DNA of 64,000 bases from Bufo bufo. Taxonomy: Eukaryota > Chordata > Amphibia > Anura > Bufonidae. Below the pieces are notes generated by a model. The model saw only the letters and a list, made by a program, of their open reading frames with translations, was not told the DNA's origin and did no database searches. The DNA lies in contig NC_053393.1 in the NCBI RefSeq assembly GCF_905171765.1, positions 186,709,921-186,773,920 of the forward strand, given 5' to 3'. A program made the position numbers and the translations under genes. Shown piece by piece: positions 11,050 through 22,667 of the stretch. The first letter of the stretch is position 1; each line of letters starts with the position of its first letter.

Positions 11050-12640
11050 AACAAATTTAAGAAGGTATTTGGGATGTGAAAACGTCACATAGGAGATATC
11101 CCGCAGACAATGTCAATGCTGTCACCAACGGCTAATGAAAAATTACAGAGAATGTCACAGGTATTTGGGATAAGGAAACGTTATACAGGAGAGGTACCAC
11201 CGGTAATGTCACTGTCCGCAGTGTCTACGCAAAAAAGTACACTGTATGTCACAGATACATTTTTGAATCGCACACGTTACACTGCAGATGTGGCCCTGGT
11301 AATGTCACTGTCAGAAGCGAACACCATCTATTGACAAAGTACACTGTATGTCACAGATAAATGTTTGAAGCGCACACGTTACACTGCAGATGTGGCCCTG
11401 GTATGTCAGTCAGAAGCGGACAACATCTACGGAAAAAGTACACTGGATGTCACAGTTATTTTTTTTGATGTGCACACTTTACACTGGAGATGTGGCGCAG
11501 CTAATGTCACTGTCCGCAGCACACACCGTCTACGGAAAAAGTACACTGGATGTCACAGATATTTTATGGATGTGCACACTTTACACTGGAGATGTGGCGC
11601 AGCTAATGTCACTGTCTGCAGCGGACACCGTCTACGGAAAAGGTACACTGGATGTCCCCGAATTTTTTTTTATGCACACACTTTACACAGGAGATGTGGC
11701 GCAGCTAATGTTAATGTCCGCAGCGGACATCGTCTATGGAAAAAGTACACTGGATGTCACAGATATTTTTTGGATGCGCATACTTTTCACTGGAGATGTG
11801 CCGCAGCTAATGTCACTGTCTGCAGCGGATACCGCCTACGGAAAAAGTACACTGGATGTCACAGATATTTTTTGGATGCGCACACTTTGCACAGGAGATG
11901 TGACGTAGCTATTGTCACTGTTCACATCGGACACCGTCTACGGAAAAAGTACAGTGGATGTCACAGATATTTTTGGGATGTGCACACTTTACACGGGAGA
12001 ATTGGCGCAGCTAATGTCACTGTCTGCAGCGGACACCGTCTACGGAAAAAGTACACTGTATGTCACTTTTTTTTTTATTCAGCGCACATGTTACACTGCA
12101 GATGTGGCACTGGTTATGTCATTGTCATAAGCGGACACTGTGTATTTAAAAAGTACACTGTATGTCACAGATATTTTTTGGACGTGCACATTTTACGCAG
12201 GAGATGTGGTGCAGCTAATGTCACTGTCCGCAACGGACATCTTGTACGGAAAAAGTATACTGGATATCACAAATATTTTTGGGATGCGCACACTTTACAT
12301 TGGAGATGTGGCACAGCTAATGTCACTGTCCGTAGCGGACACCATCTACGGAAAAAGGACATTGGATGTCACAGATATTTTTGGGATGCGCACACTTTAC
12401 ACTGGAGATGTGGCGCAGCTAATGTCACTGTCCGCAGCGGACATCGTCTACGGAAAAAGTATACTGGATATCAGATATTTTTGGGATGCGCACACTTTAC
12501 ACAGGAGATGTGGCACAGCTAATGACACTGTCCGTAGCGGAAACCATCTATGGAAAAAGGACATTGGATGTCACAGATATTTTTTGGATGCGCACACTTT
12601 ACACTGGAGATGTCGCGTAGTTAATGTCGCTGTCTGCAGC
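11050..12640. repeat. 102-bp tandem array, about 15 units
   Basis: About 15 to 16 head-to-tail copies of a unit that counts to 102 bp in its central copies. Each has CTACGGAAAAAGTACACTG, ATGTCACAGATA, GCGCACACTTTACAC and GCAGCTAATGTCACTGTC-like blocks. The units at the left edge (11100-11400) are most diverged and the central ones most alike. Because 102 is a multiple of three, open frames run for hundreds of codons across the array. They lie opposite to the transposase strand and repeat a 34-residue block, so I do not call them genes. The array sits in the 5' region of hAT-C. Confidence 0.9.
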
Positions 12641-13186
12641 GGCCTAACTATTGTTGGCTATTTCGTACATGATGCGCTAAATATAAATATTGCTGCCACA
12701 CACAATAGTCCTTTAAAGGACTTTTGGGTCTGTAAAGTTTTAGCAATTTAGCGCAGGTTGCGCTAAAAATATAGATTGCTGCTGCCACACACAATAGTTC
12801 TTTAAAGGACTTTTGGGTCTCTGAAAAGTTTTGGTGGTAAAAATATTCTTAAATCATTCCCTACACTGTCTGTCCCTTCCTCAGCACAGCTCTCCCTGAC
12901 TAAGAATGAGCCGAACATGCGTCATCATATGCTATATAGCACCCGATGACGTGTTCCAGCCAGCCATTCACTGTAATGCCAGCAGTCAATATAGCTACGG
13001 CATTACAGTGAGGGCAGTACTCACCTGCACTTTTATTGGCTGCGTAGCAGCCAAGAAACGTGCGGGGCGGTGACTCGAGAATTGTGCTCGAGCACATGCG
13101 GTTTTCGGCAGAATATCGCCATGTGCCGAGCATCGAGATGCTCGAGCCAAATTGGTGTTCGGCCGAGCATGCTCGATCATCACAAA
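12641..13186 (-). repeat. hAT-C 5' region with 95-bp direct repeat
   Basis: Two direct copies of a block of about 70 to 95 bp (12675-12745 and 12765-12835, sharing GCCACACACAATAGT and TTTAAAGGACTTTTGGG) precede the 5' terminus of hAT-C. The terminal 110 bp (13075-13186) contain several inverted CTCGAGC/GCTCGAG-type motifs, typical of subterminal transposase-binding repeats in hAT elements. No coding sequence is present. Confidence 0.6.
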
Positions 13187-13189
13187 AAA

Positions 13190-13515
13190 AGTCACATTCA
13201 ACACAAAAAGTCAACTTTTGGTTTTGGTGTTAGTTTACACCCAGCTGGCAGTTCTGCCTCAAAGAATCCATGAACAGACTTTAGGCGGCCTGTTTCCCCT
13301 CACACTGTTCTCATATCTCCAAGCCCAGCACAAGCCTCATATCCCAATACAGAGTTCCTTTCTGCTGAATCCAGCTGTCTTTTAAAGGCAGCTAGGTTCT
13401 GTCAAAACCCAGACCGGCACCTGAGTCCAGTCCGGTGTTTGACCCCACCTGGCCGCTAATCAATCCAGCAGCACACACTGGGAGGAAAATACTTGCCTCC
13501 CATACAACTCCCTTT
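13190..13515 (-). repeat. LTR-like repeat related to 8886-9262
   Basis: This stretch shares ordered blocks with the LTR-like insertion at 8886-9262: the GGTTTTGGTGTTAGTTTACAC region, GGCCTGTTTCCCC, GTTCTCA, CAGCTG and AAAACCxxGACCGG. It is more diverged and lacks an obvious AATAAA. It begins immediately after the hAT-C terminus and ends at the Tc1 element at 13536. Confidence 0.45.
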
Positions 13516-13535
13516 ACTGTGTCATAATATATATA

Positions 13536-14470
13536 CAGTACAGACCAAAAGTTTGGACACATCTTCTCATTCAAAGAGTTTTCTTTATTTTCATGACTAT
13601 AAAGGCATCAAAACTATGAATTAACACATGTGGAATTATATACATAACAAACAAGTGTGAAACAACTGAAAATATGTCATATTCTAGGTTCTTCAAAGTA
13701 GCCACCTTTTGCTTTGATTACTGCTTTGCACACTCTTGGCATTCTCTTGATGAGCTTCAAGAGGTAGTCCCCTGAAATGGTCTTCCAACAGTCTTGAAGG
13801 AGTTCCCAGAGATGCTTAGCACTTGTTGGCCCTTTTGCCTTCACTCTGCGGTCCAGCTCACCCCAAACATCTCGATTGGGTTCAGGTCCAGTGACTGTGG
13901 AGGCCAGGTCATCTGGCGCAGCACCCCATCACTCTCCTTCATGGTCAAATAGCCCTTACTTTCAAAGTTTTCCCAATTTTTCGGCTGACTGACTGACCTT
14001 CATTTCTTAAAGTAATGATGGCCACTCGTTTTTCTTTACTTAGCTGCTTTTTTATTGCCATAATACAAATTCTAACAGTCTATTCAGTAGGACTATCAGC
14101 TGTGTATCCACCTGACTTCTCCTCAACGCAACTGATGGTCCCAACCCCATTTATAAGGCAAGAAATCCCACTTATTAAACCTGACAGGGCACACCTGTGA
14201 AGTGAAAACCATTTCAGGGGACTACCTCTTGAAGCTCATCAAGAGAATGCCAAGAGTGTGCAAAGCAGTAATCAAAGCAAAAGGTGGCTACTTTGAAGAA
14301 CCTAGAATATGACATATTTTCAGTTGTTTCACACTTGTTTGTTATGTATATAATTCCACATGTGTTAATTCATAGTTTTGATGCCTTCAATGTGAATCTA
14401 CAATTTTCATAGTCATGAAAATAAAGAAAACTCTTTGAATGAGAAGGTGTATCCAAACTTTTGGTCTGTA

Positions 14471-14473
<3 letters not shown>
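13536..14473 (-). mobile_element. Internally deleted Tc1, copy 1
   Basis: A non-autonomous Tc1-like element of 938 bp with TA on both sides (13534-13535 and 14474-14475). Both ends begin CAGTACAGACCAAAAG, and the inverted repeats extend for about 250 bp. On the minus strand it holds the first 30 or so transposase codons (MAIKKQLSKEK...), a deletion junction, and then the C-terminal part around [12 protein letters not shown] sequence. The same junction occurs in the copy at 48143-49078. No functional transposase can be made. Confidence 0.9.

Positions 14474-14508
<35 letters not shown>
14474..14508. repeat. TA dinucleotide microsatellite
   Basis: An uninterrupted TA run of about 34 bp begins at the Tc1 target site and ends where hAT-D begins. 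Confidence 0.9.
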
Positions 14509-14514
14509 CTACAA

Positions 14515-15840
14515 GACACAGGGTAGGACAGCAATCTACTTCCGTGGTGAAGCACTTTCTAAATAAGTACACTGGCTTGCTCAAGGTGCTGACAAAGCAC
14601 TTCAGGTACTCTTGCATGGCTAGTAACGCTCTCATGGACCTGCTGTAACAGAACATCCTGCCGCTACACCACTTAATCTGTGACGTATCAACTCACTGGA
14701 ATTCGACATTGTACATGCTCGAACGTCTGCAGTGGAAAGCGGTGAATGATTTTATCATGAACCAGACAGCCTCATCAGCAGGGACCATTTGTTCCTCAAG
14801 GTCAGGCAGTGGCAGCTCATCTGAGACATCTGTCGGGTGCTGAAGCCCTTCGAAGAAGCCACACAGTTTGTCAGCAGGTTTGTGAACGATGTTATCCCTC
14901 TCATATTTACCTCATACCAGACACTGACGCTCATGCAGTAGGGGACCACAGTGGAAGAAGAGCAGCTGATGCATCTTGCTGTCCGCCCTATAGCTATTGG
15001 GGACACACAAAGGGAATATGCCATGGAGGAGGAGGAGGATAAAAATGATGAACTTGAGGATGACGAGGTGCCGGTGCAAGAAGAGGAGCAGGAGTCAGAG
15101 GTGGAGGAGCAAGAGGACAATGATGAGGATGGCACTAGCCAAAATACCCAATTGTCTCAGTGGGGGGCGGAGCTGGAAAGAAGTGGCTCCTTGTGCACAC
15201 TGGCTAGAATAGCTACCTGTATGCTCGCTTGCTTACGCAGTAACAGACATATCGTTCCCATCAAGCAGTCTGATGATTACTGGATAGCCATGCTTTTAGA
15301 CTCTCGCTACCAGGGCAAAATGGGGAATGTTTTCTACTCACAGAAAAGGATGAAAAATTATGTTTTTACCAGGAAAAACTGTGTACACAGCTTACCTCTC
15401 CCACCACAATGATCAGCAGAATCCGCAGCAGCAGTTGCAGCAACAGCAGAAATTTCAGTTTCCTCAAAATTATGGAGCAGTTTTCCACGTGCTGTGCCAG
15501 GCTGAGGCCAGTCAGCAAGCCAAAAGCTCCAGGTTCAGGCCCAGGTTCAGCCTATCTAACTCTGTTCAGTCTCTGGCACAATACCTGTCCCCTGAACCCA
15601 TGGATTTCTGGCAGGCAGGCTTAAATAGTCAACCTAACTGGCACAGCATTCTGTCTTTCATCTTTCTTGCCCATCCTTCAAAGTCATCTCGGAGACAGTT
15701 TTCAGTGCCACAGGGGGCGTGGTGACACCTATATGTACCAAGTTGTCCTCCGCCAGTGTCCAAAACATCACTTTTGTCAAAATGAACCAATCCTGGATTC
15801 AGGAGGATTTTCACACTCCTCTGGCTGATTACAATAAATA
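14515..15840 (+). pseudogene. hAT-D transposase, C-terminal half
   Basis: The frame begins mid-protein. Recognisable blocks are ICDVSTHWNSTLYMLERL near 14680-14735, and an acidic region with many glutamates (15020-15130). DDYWIAMLLDSRYQGKM follows at 15275-15325. The dimerisation region is at 15590-15840 (PMDFWQAGL, SVxRQFSxTGGVV and NITFVKMNQSWIQED), ending in TAG/TAA just after 15835. These match the DYWxxxLLDPRY and final NxSWI blocks of hAT proteins. Stops at about 14646 and several frameshifts make it non-functional. The DNA-binding N-terminus and the first catalytic aspartate region are absent. Confidence 0.8.
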
Positions 15841-16321
15841 GATCTAGCCTTGCTAGCAGTACCCCATCTTGCCACTGTTGCTGTCTGTCTGTTTTCCTTT
15901 TTATATGGCTGCTTCCGCCTCCGTCATGCTGTTCATGCGACCTGGCATCCATCACGCTCTGTAAGGCTGCTGTTGCCTCCTGCATCATATCACTGCTGTT
16001 TCACTTTCTGTATACCTGCTACTGTTTTCTCCTTCATGTCACTAATTTGACCTGCCAGCCATCTTGTTCTGTTCAGCTGCTGCTTCTGCCTCCATCATGC
16101 CACTAATGTGACCTGCCAACCATCACTTTCTTTACAGCTGCTGATGCTTCCGTTGTTCAACTGCTGTGAACTGCCTACATTCACGTTCTGAATGGTTGCT
16201 GCTGCTGCTGTCTCAATCATGCCACTGCCCCCATCATGCCACTGCTGCAACCTGCCAACCATCATTTTCCGTAAGGCTGCTGCCCCCTCTGTAATGCTGC
16301 TGCCTTTGTGCCAACATGTAC
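15841..16321 (+). repeat. hAT-D 3' region with imperfect repeats
   Basis: After the transposase stop, the sequence repeats a loose motif (TGCTGCCTCCxTCATGxCAC ... GACCTGCCAxCCAT) about six times at intervals near 70 bp. The motif continues at 17935 beyond the Tc1 insertion. It is not coding; the open frames in it lack conserved blocks. Confidence 0.55.
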
Positions 16322-16323
16322 TA

Positions 16324-17932
16324 CAGTTGCAAGAAAAAGTATGTGAACCCTTTGGAATGATATTAATTTCTGCACAAATTGGTCATAAAATGTGATCTGA
16401 TCTTCATCTAAGTCACAACAATAGACAATCACAGTCTGCCTAAACTAATAACACACAAAGAATTTAATGTTACCATGTTTTTACTGAACACACCATGTAA
16501 ACATTCACAGTGCAGGTGGAAAAGGTATGTGAACCCTTGGATTTAATAACTGGTTGAACCTCCTTTGGCAGCAATAACTTCAACCAAACGTTTCCTGTAG
16601 TTGCAGATCAGACGTGCACAACGGTCTGGAGTAATTCTTGACCATTTCTCTTTATAGAACTGTTTCAGTTCAGCAATATTCTTGGGATGTCTGGTGTGAA
16701 TCGCTTTCTTGAGGTCATGCCAAAGCATCTCAATCGGGTTGAGGTCAGGACTCTGACTGGGCCACTCTAGAACGGGTATTTTCTTCTGTTTAAGCCATTC
16801 TGTTGTTGATTTATTTCTATGCTTTGGGTCGTTGTCCTGTTGCAACACCCATCTTCTGTTGAGCTTCAGCTGGTGGACAGATGGCCTTAAGTTCTTCTGC
16901 AAAATGTCTTGATAAACTTGGGAATTCATTTTTCCTTCGATGATAGCAATCCGTCCAGGCCCTGACGCAGCAAAGCAGACCCAAACCATGATGCCCCCAC
17001 CACCATACTTCACAGTTGGGATGAGGTTTTGATGTTGGTGTGATGTGCCTCTTTTTCTCCACACATAGTGTTGTGTGTTTCTTCCAAACAACTCAACTTT
17101 GGTTTCATCTGTCCACAGAATATTTTGCCAGTACTGCTGTGGAACATCCAGGTGCTCTTGTGTAAACTGTAAACGTGCAGCAATGTTTTCTTTGGACAGC
17201 AGTGGCTTCCTCTGTGGTATCCTCCCATGAAATCCATTCTTGTTTAGTGTTTTACGTATCGTAGATTCGCTAACAGTGATGTTAGCATATGCCAGAGACT
17301 TTTGTAAGTCTTTAGCTGACACTCTAGGATTCTTCTTCACCTTATTGAGCAGTCTGCGCTGTGCTCTTGCAGTCATCTTTACCGAACGGCCACTGCTATG
17401 GAGAGTAGCAGCAGTGCTGACCTTTCTCCATTTATAGACAATTTATCTTACCGTGGACTGATGAACAGCAAGGCTTTTGGAGATACTTTTATAAACCTTT
17501 CCAGCTTTATGCAAGTCAACAATTGTCTTCTGAGAGATCTTTTGTGCGAGGCATCATTCACATCAGGCAATGCTTCTTGTGAAAAGCAAACCCAGAACTG
17601 GTGTGTGTTTTTTATAGGGCAGGGCAGCTGTAACCAACACCTCCAATCTCATCTCATTGATTGGACTCCAGTTGGCTGACACATCACTCCAATTAGCTCT
17701 TGGAGATGTCATTAGTCTAGGGGTTCACATACTATTTCTACCTGCACTGTGAATGTTTACATGGTGTGTTCATTAAAAACATGGTGACATTTAATTATTT
17801 GTGTGTTATTAGTTTAAGCAGACTGTGATTGTCTATTGTTGTGACTTAGATGAAGATCAGATCACATTTTATGACCAATTTGTGCAGAAATCCATATCAT
17901 TCCAAAGGGTTCACATACTTTTTTTGCAACTG
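16324..17932 (-). mobile_element. Tc1 element, DD34E, full length
   Basis: A 1609-bp Tc1-like transposon inserted in the hAT-D 3' region, flanked by TA at 16322-16323 and 17933-17934. The ends are inverted (CAGTTGCAAGAAAAAGTATG and its complement), and the repeats extend inward for about 180 bp with an internal second copy of AGTATGTGAACCC-like sequence. It carries one transposase gene on the minus strand. Confidence 0.95.
16543..17557 (-). pseudogene. Tc1 transposase, DD34E, two disablements
   Basis: This transposase would bind the element ends through an N-terminal paired helix-turn-helix and cut with a DDE catalytic triad. The start is an ATG at 17557 or 17554 (MMPRTKDLSED). A one-base shift follows near 17520, then a TAA at 17443-17445 in the DNA-binding region. 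From 17376 the frame is open for 277 residues to the stop at 16543. It contains LWTDETKVELFG (first D), QQDNDPKH (second D) and [11 protein letters not shown] (E), with 34 residues between the last two, plus the glycine box YGGGGIMVW. The catalytic part is intact, so the copy is fairly young but cannot make the full protein. Confidence 0.92.
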
Positions 17933-18748
17933 TATATTGCTGCTGCAGCTGCCGCTGACTCTGCCTCAGCTATTGCTGCTCCTCACTGTTAATCCCCTAC
18001 TACCACCATCATTAATGCAAATCATCTGCCGACACTATCATTATTACTACTACTACAACTACTACTATTGCTACTATTACCCATAGACAGCTTTGTATGT
18101 TCCATGATATACACTGTGCTGCTCCTGCTGCTGCCAATATTGTGGCCGCATGCCACTATATCTGTACTGTACTAATTCCACATTCACACAGCTATGCTGC
18201 TTCTCCCAATTAAAATTGAGAATTTTTTAAAGCTCGTTCACAGCAAGCCACTTTTCTTCTCACAATCAACACTTATACTGTCATATGGGCAGGCATTCTG
18301 ACCCAGTCAATGCATAATATTTGAACGCTTGGTCCCCTAAGCTGTTTTTTTGTATCCTATAATAACGTGTGTATAATAACACATGTCCCGGCGCGGTGTC
18401 TTTTTAAACACACTGTATTTTAACACTGTCAAACATGCATTTACCCATAGCTATTTATGTCACTCAGACATCATTTACTATTGCTGTTATTGTGTTCCAT
18501 AGCTTGGGAGGGGGGAGGAGGGAGGTAAAAAAAAAATATCATAAAAAATAAAAAGATATTGTTTTTCTAAAATAAATTTGAGTCTTAGGAGGCTAGAGGG
18601 GGTTATATATCAACTTTCAGGGCAATCGGAGCAACTTCGGTTTTGCCCAAATTGATTAGTCTCCGAACTGAACATTTAGAAAAATTCTGTGAACAGGACT
18701 CAAAATCAATCTTGACTGGTTATAACATTCGAAATAAGATAATGACTA

Positions 18749-18921
18749 CAGGGGAAATTTATCAAACTGTTGTAAAAGAAAACTGGCTTAGTTGCCCATA
18801 GCAACCAATCAGATTTCACCTTTGATTTTCCAAAGGAGCTCTAAAAAATAAAAGGTGGAATCTGGTTTCTATGGGCAACTAAGCCAGTTTTCCTTTGCAC
18901 CAGCTTTGATAAATCTCCCCA
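18749..18921. mobile_element. Hairpin MITE
   Basis: The two halves are inverted copies of about 75 bp: left GAAAACTGGCTTAGTTGCCC, right GGGCAACTAAGCCAGTTTTC, with a short spacer around 18835. Ends are GGGGAAATTTATCAA and TTGATAAATCTCCCC. It is a non-autonomous foldback element without coding sequence. The superfamily is not decided from the sequence. Confidence 0.85.
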
Positions 18922-20512
18922 TACCTTTTTAAAATGTTGCTGTTGCTTTTGTATTATTTTTTGCTAATCAACGTTTAGCTACTCACACTGTAGACGTCTG
19001 CTAAATTAATTTTCTCCACACAAAATGACATGTCCTAGTCTGTTCTACAGTTCTGTTCACTTTTGGTGTTTTTGTTGACTTTGAAACTATCCACAGCTAT
19101 GTGATCACTTCTGTGGTCTCTCCCAAAAAAAGGCCATTTGTCATGCCCATTTTTTAAGCTAGTTGCATATTGTTTGCATTTCTCTATATAATTTTGACAT
19201 TTTAGTATCCAAAACTGTGTTCCATATTGTACAATTATACTTATTGTACAAGTGACTTATTAAGAAGCATTCATCTGTTTTTCTTAATCCCACTGTTGCT
19301 GCGTCCAATAATTTTATTTCATTTTGAGAGCAGGTGCACGCTATTGACTGTCGCTGCTTAGCTTACTGTTATAGAGTACCCAAGTCTTTCAATGATCTAA
19401 TATCCCTTTCTGTAGTTAATTTAATGTACAAAGATGCCCACCATTACCTTCACTTGAATTTTGTTAGGGACTTCAATTTCTCAAAATGCAATTTTAGTAC
19501 AATATCATGAAATGCTCAAAAAAACTGTGACATCCCAACCACTGAGTAGCCGCATGTACACAAATATAGGCTATATATATACTGTATATCCCAACAGAGT
19601 ATTCCAAAATCATGGTTTTTCACAGATGGTCATATCATACTAAACATCTCAGGAACTGTCGAGCCAAGAGGAAATGAAAGAACACATTTGTATGTAAGTT
19701 CATGTAATTGTTGCCCATGCAGGTCTATATCTTTGCATTTTCAAAAATAAATGCCATTTTATTAGGGGCTTTAAGTGATATGTATTATTTATGCAGTCTG
19801 CAAGCGCAGAATATTTTGCATGCTAAAGAAATATTTACACTTATTTTGACATTGTTCATAAAATCATTAGTGAAAGAAAAATAGAAGAACTGGGCCCCAG
19901 ACATTATATTAAAGGGGTTGGGCACTTTCTGGTTATTGTTGACCAATGTGTTTGTGAGATGATTATATTGCACTTACTAATATATTCTTTGTTGAAATTC
20001 TGCTCCATTTTCTATATTTTATAAGGTATGCCCCCTTGTTTGCCAAGTCTTTTGTGCTGTCCACAGAGAGGTCTAGTCCATAGAATGGCTGTTGTTGGAG
20101 AATCGTGTGACCTGAAAAATCACCTCCATGTGATGCCTCCTATATTCAAATACACTGCACCTGCCATCTGCCCTTCCACAAGTTATATTAGAATATTTGT
20201 GATTAACACTAGTAGTCAGTATTGTTTAATCAAGCCAAGGTGTTTAATCTTTAATTTGTTTCCTAGTTTGTAAAATATAATTTGGATTTAGAAGGTTTAT
20301 GAGTGCTCAGCAGTTTCTGTAGTTTATAAAGTAACACCTAACTGAAGTACTAATATTTGATTCAAATTAGAACTGACTGAGCCTGTAGCAATGATTTCTG
20401 TCAGGTTTTGGAAAGTGTGATTTCAATCTTTACAGAAATGTCAAACCAAATTATTGAAAATGTGAAAATACACAATTATTCAATATAACTGCTTTATTAT
20501 ATGTAGCCAGAT
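18922..20512. other. Unassigned, low-complexity poor DNA
   Basis: About 1.6 kb with no conserved coding block, no terminal repeats and no long tandem repeat. A possible decayed MITE starts near 19912 (TTAAAGGGGTTGGGCAC), an end seen in amphibian short repeats, but I could not find the partner end. Open frames are short and AT-rich. Confidence 0.4.
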
Positions 20513-20593
20513 GAGAGATATATAGATAGATAGATATATTATGACATAGATAGATAGATAGATTTAATAGAAAGATAGATAGATAATATTAAA
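20513..20593. repeat. GATA microsatellite
   Basis: Interrupted runs of GATA (AGATAGATAGATAT, ATAGATAGATAGATAGA) totalling about 80 bp. Confidence 0.9.
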
Positions 20594-20635
20594 ATGAACA
20601 GCACACTCCAAAGGTAGAGAAAAAATTAAGTAGGT

Positions 20636-20866
20636 CATTTATCAAACAGAAATACATCTAAATTATGCGTATTTCTCACGCACATTGCGGAGCAAAGGTC
20701 CTTTACACCGCAATCTGTGCCTTCTCCCTGCTTAGTCCTGGTCTAAAAAAGTGGGCGTGGTATAGGCGGGGGATGGCTGGCTCATCTCATTCATCATTTT
20801 CTACACCTGTTTTAGGCGTATATTATGGTCTAAATGTAAGACAGTAAGGAAGCTGTCTTACATTTA
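20636..20866 (+). mobile_element. Short interspersed element, family S, copy 1
   Basis: This roughly 230-bp block begins GTCATTTATCAAAC. It contains CAATCTGTGC, a GGTCTAAAAAAGTGGGCGTGG block and CATTTTCTACACCTGTTTTAGGCG. The same ordered blocks occur at 33420-33665 and 60128-60440, so this is one family with three copies here. The last 60 bp form a short hairpin (TAAATGTAAGACAG and CTGTCTTACATTTA). There is no coding sequence, and it could be a SINE or a MITE. Confidence 0.65.
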
Positions 20867-21012
20867 GAAGCGACAAAGGATATTTACACATTTTGGGTGC
20901 TGTTAATTTTTTTAGATTTTCTTGGACTTGTAGTCCTATGTTCAGTACTAGTATCTCCTGCTACTTATCTTGATATATTTAACATTTCTGGTGCTGCTGT
21001 AGTATCTTAGTT

Positions 21013-21123
21013 TGTAGATAGATAGATAGCTAGATAGATAGATTGATAGATGATAGATTGATAGATTGATTGATTGATTGATTGATTGATAGATAGATGG
21101 ATAGATAGATAGATAGATAGATA
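21013..21123. repeat. GATA/GATT microsatellite
   Basis: A compound tract of GATA and GATT repeats, about 110 bp, with a run of six GATT units in the middle. Confidence 0.95.
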
Positions 21124-21569
21124 TCAATGTTCAATGTTCATTCTTCTCAGGGTGAAGTACTTGTACTGAGTTAAATAAAAAGTTAAAATAATAATTTGAG
21201 AAGAAATATTGGGGTTGATAGGAGATTGGAAAAGGTCATGCTGGTCAGTCAATATAAATACATAAAAACATTTGCCTAGAAAATCTCTAAGCACTCTACC
21301 AATTGTAAGTTGTGATACCAGGAGTATTAAGTTACTTGAACCTATCTGTGGCAATCCATATATCTATTATTCATGTCTAGAAGCAATTAGATTACTGAAT
21401 AAGGTATCACCTTTCTCTGCACTAGAGACAAGGAAGGAAATGTTTTTTCCTTAAGATATTCAACAGTCCACATTCTCATGCACAGTGGCGAGCATTCAGA
21501 ACAAAGATGTACTGTGCATGAAACATTTTATATTGCATAAGATGTAATGGAAAGCTGGAAAAAAAAAAA

Positions 21570-22054
21570 TATATATATATATACGGTGGAACTGGAAAAA
21601 AATGCAATTCCGCCATAGTTTTATTGGTTTTGTGTTAATGGCATTCCAGCATTCCATAAAACTGAGCTGTTACCTTCATTCTTTGAGTCAGTATGATCAG
21701 AGAGATACCACATTTATATTGTTTTTGTGGTGTTTTAATACATAAACAAATTAAAGAGCCTTGAAAACAAGCATTGTAATATTCTGACCCTCATATATTT
21801 TTTATAGTTACATCTATGGAGCTGTGTAGGCACTCATTTTTTGGGGTGTTGGACAATCTGTAGTTTTTAATTCACACTATTTTGGAGTGTGTATAACTTT
21901 TTGACCAGTTTTCATATATTTTTTTTTTTAGGAGAAGCGAGGTTAGATTTTTTTTCTGTTATGACGTTCACCGTACGAGATAATTATATTTATATTAAAT
22001 TTACATTTTGGGTGATGCCTATAATCTTTATTTTTTATTGTTTATTATTATAAC
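21570..22054 (+). repeat. Interspersed repeat R, left part
   Basis: The block around GGAACTGGAAAAAAATGCA and ATTCCGCCATAGTTTTATTGG resembles 39665-39930, so it is a repeat family (called R here). It is cut at 22054 by hAT-E and continues at 31869. The two parts meet at an 8-bp target duplication (ATTATAAC and ATTATGAC), which proves the parts were once contiguous. No coding region was recognised. Confidence 0.65.
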
Positions 22055-22667
22055 TAGATATGAGCGAAAACATTTGCTTTGATCCGTATATATACGCAAC
22101 GAATCGCAATAAAAACTGCTATTTCCTAGCTGCATAGAGCCTTTATATGGGTGTAGAACACTGTGCCTTACAGCAACACTCATAGGGAATGTGCTGGGGT
22201 ACTGAAATAATACTGCAGATGACAGGCGTCGCTATTAGAATCACTGCACACTTCACTTATTTGGGCAGTCACAGGGCCAAAACTGAGCAAATAACTCAAG
22301 TATTAACTCAGCCTTATAGGTCCATGTTAGCATTAAGAAGTACACTCCTTTTACCTTGTCAGCTGATTCCACATAGATGTCTACAGAACCTGTTCTATTA
22401 AAGGCTTATAAAAGTAGAGCCCCCCCCCCCCCCCGACAGAGTGGAGAGGGTGTCAGCAGTAAGTTTGTGTTGAAGTCACTGATTATTTTGCCCTTCCTTT
22501 GATCCGTCAGAACAATAGCCCACAAAAAACTGATCCTGTCTGGGGAGCATACGCCTTCACTCGGTCAGCATTTGGTCAGTATTGCTAATGCACAAAATAA
22601 TAATTTAATATTGTAAAATACGGTGTCTCCATGATAAATCTGCAGTGTGGGGGCCCCGTGTTGGCTT

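Larger units (their letters stand above)
4550..13186 (-). mobile_element. hAT-C, with later insertions
   Basis: This hAT element is on the minus strand. Its 5' terminus is near 13186 (inverted GTGATGATCGAGCATGC). Going leftwards come a 5' region (12641-13186), a 102-bp tandem array (about 11050-12640), the start of the transposase (10970), a CR1 LINE (8025-10823), the rest of the transposase with a MITE at 7062-7201, and a 3' region ending at or in the 41-bp minisatellite. The 3' terminal repeat is not visible. It is a different subfamily from hAT-A and hAT-B, judged by terminal and protein sequence. Confidence 0.7.
14511..18720 (+). mobile_element. hAT-D, 5'-truncated
   Basis: A plus-strand hAT of a third subfamily. 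The N-terminal half of the transposase is missing. The C-terminal half (14511-15840) is followed by a long 3' region (15841-18720) in which a Tc1 (16324-17932) has inserted. The 3' region is rich in imperfect repeats of the type TGCTGCCTCCATCATGCCAC, in CTG/CTA triplets (17935-18090) and ends in a purine-rich stretch also found at 1380-1690. The exact 3' terminus is not clear. Confidence 0.7.

Noticed and set aside
11365..12522. A 385-codon open frame on the plus strand
   Set aside because: It is the product of a 102-bp tandem repeat whose length is a multiple of three. The other plus-strand frames are also open nearby, the strand is opposite to the host transposon gene, and the residues simply repeat every 34.
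18050..18086. Poly-tyrosine frame from CTA/TAC repeats
   Set aside because: It is a simple triplet repeat in the hAT-D 3' region, with no start context or homology.
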